Positions 63,848 to 64,000 of a stretch of DNA of 64,000 nucleotides are shown in pieces. The stretch comes from Bradyrhizobium sp. SK17. GTDB taxonomy: Bacteria; Pseudomonadota; Alphaproteobacteria; Rhizobiales; Xanthobacteraceae. A program made the translations under genes and the position numbers. The notes below the pieces were generated by a model, which did not search any database, was not told the origin of the DNA, and saw only the letters and a program-made list of their open reading frames with translations. Position 1 is the first letter of the stretch; each line of letters starts with the position of its first letter. Where the stretch lies: contig NZ_CP025113.1 of the NCBI RefSeq assembly GCF_002831585.1, positions 1,364,001 to 1,428,000 on the forward strand. Direction: 5' to 3'.

Positions 63848-64000
63848 ATGGCGCTGTCGCGGCGGGGGTTTTTGCAAGGGGCCGGCGCGCTGTCCCTGCT
63901 GGCTGGCCGGCTTACGGTCCCGGCGCTGGCCCAGTCAGCGTCCACTGCCGACATCCCGCCGATCCTGTTCGTGCACGGCAATGGCGATCATGCCGCGCTC
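63848..64000 (+). CDS. Tat-exported alpha/beta hydrolase (partial)
   Basis: First 51 codons only; the window ends inside the gene. MALSRRGFLQGAGALSLLAG is a twin-arginine signal; mature sequence begins near SASTADIPP and enters PILFVHGNGDH, the first strand of an alpha/beta hydrolase with a HG-type oxyanion loop. GGGGAAGGGGA lies just before ATG 63848. Divergent from the MFS_3 exporter. Confidence 0.8.
   Translation, partial: MALSRRGFLQGAGALSLLAGRLTVPALAQSASTADIPPILFVHGNGDHAAL

Overview
The window is high-GC chromosomal DNA from an alphaproteobacterium of the order Rhizobiales, most likely Bradyrhizobium or a close relative. The evidence is paired glnK-amtB modules, DUF2865 and DUF2059 proteins, the tsaD-gpsA / hemD-Mic60-hemY neighbourhood, the purH-heparinase-rsmB run, and many intergenic palindromic repeats of the kinds scattered through Bradyrhizobium genomes. 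No phage, transposase, integrase, CRISPR or symbiosis-island gene was seen. Species cannot be fixed by reading alone.

Layout. 1-9.6 kb: a Nudix hydrolase with no good start, a small diguanylate cyclase, a GFA-fold protein, then two ammonium modules on the minus strand (glnK1-amtB1 and glnK2-amtB2) with a ClpP paralogue and an ArsR-SRPBCC pair between them; then a GYF membrane protein and acyl-CoA thioesterase II. 9.8-19.2 kb: a UbiH-type hydroxylase, an alpha/beta hydrolase, a Trm112-like protein, a TetR regulator divergent from a membrane protein plus hotdog thioesterase, an MHYT-PAS-GGDEF-EAL protein whose EAL end is frameshifted, a PepSY/cytochrome b561 pair, a stand-alone Lon-N domain protein and a CnoX-type thioredoxin. 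19.6-29.5 kb: tRNA-Gly(GCC), an epimerase interrupted by an amber codon, DUF2865, a periplasmic PQQ-type dehydrogenase with a dihaem cytochrome c, PanE, an HCCA-isomerase-like protein, a MATE pump, DUF2239, a GST, and a divergent DUF1330/GIY-YIG pair.

29.5-41.7 kb: an SDR, two MFS transporters, gamma-glutamyltransferase, purH, a heparinase II/III-like protein, rsmB, an SdhAF4-like protein and a membrane-anchored thermonuclease. 41.8-53 kb: a TonB-dependent siderophore receptor followed by a PepSY membrane protein and a coupled 62-residue membrane protein, an L,D-transpeptidase, acs, DUF2059, topoisomerase IB, an EVE protein and an HSL-like esterase. 52.6-64 kb: gpsA and tsaD, divergent hemD, Mic60-like and HemY-like genes (no hemC), tRNA-Thr(CGT), small secreted proteins, a polysaccharide deacetylase, two Cys-rich repeat proteins, an MFS_3 exporter and the start of a Tat-exported hydrolase.

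Function. This is mostly housekeeping: nitrogen uptake with PII control, purine and haem synthesis, rRNA and tRNA modification, acetate activation and envelope maintenance. The strongest observations are the local decay events (frameshift, amber codon, suspect Nudix start), several near-perfect operator palindromes next to their likely regulators, CRP-like sites before two small secreted-protein genes, and the set of repeat families.
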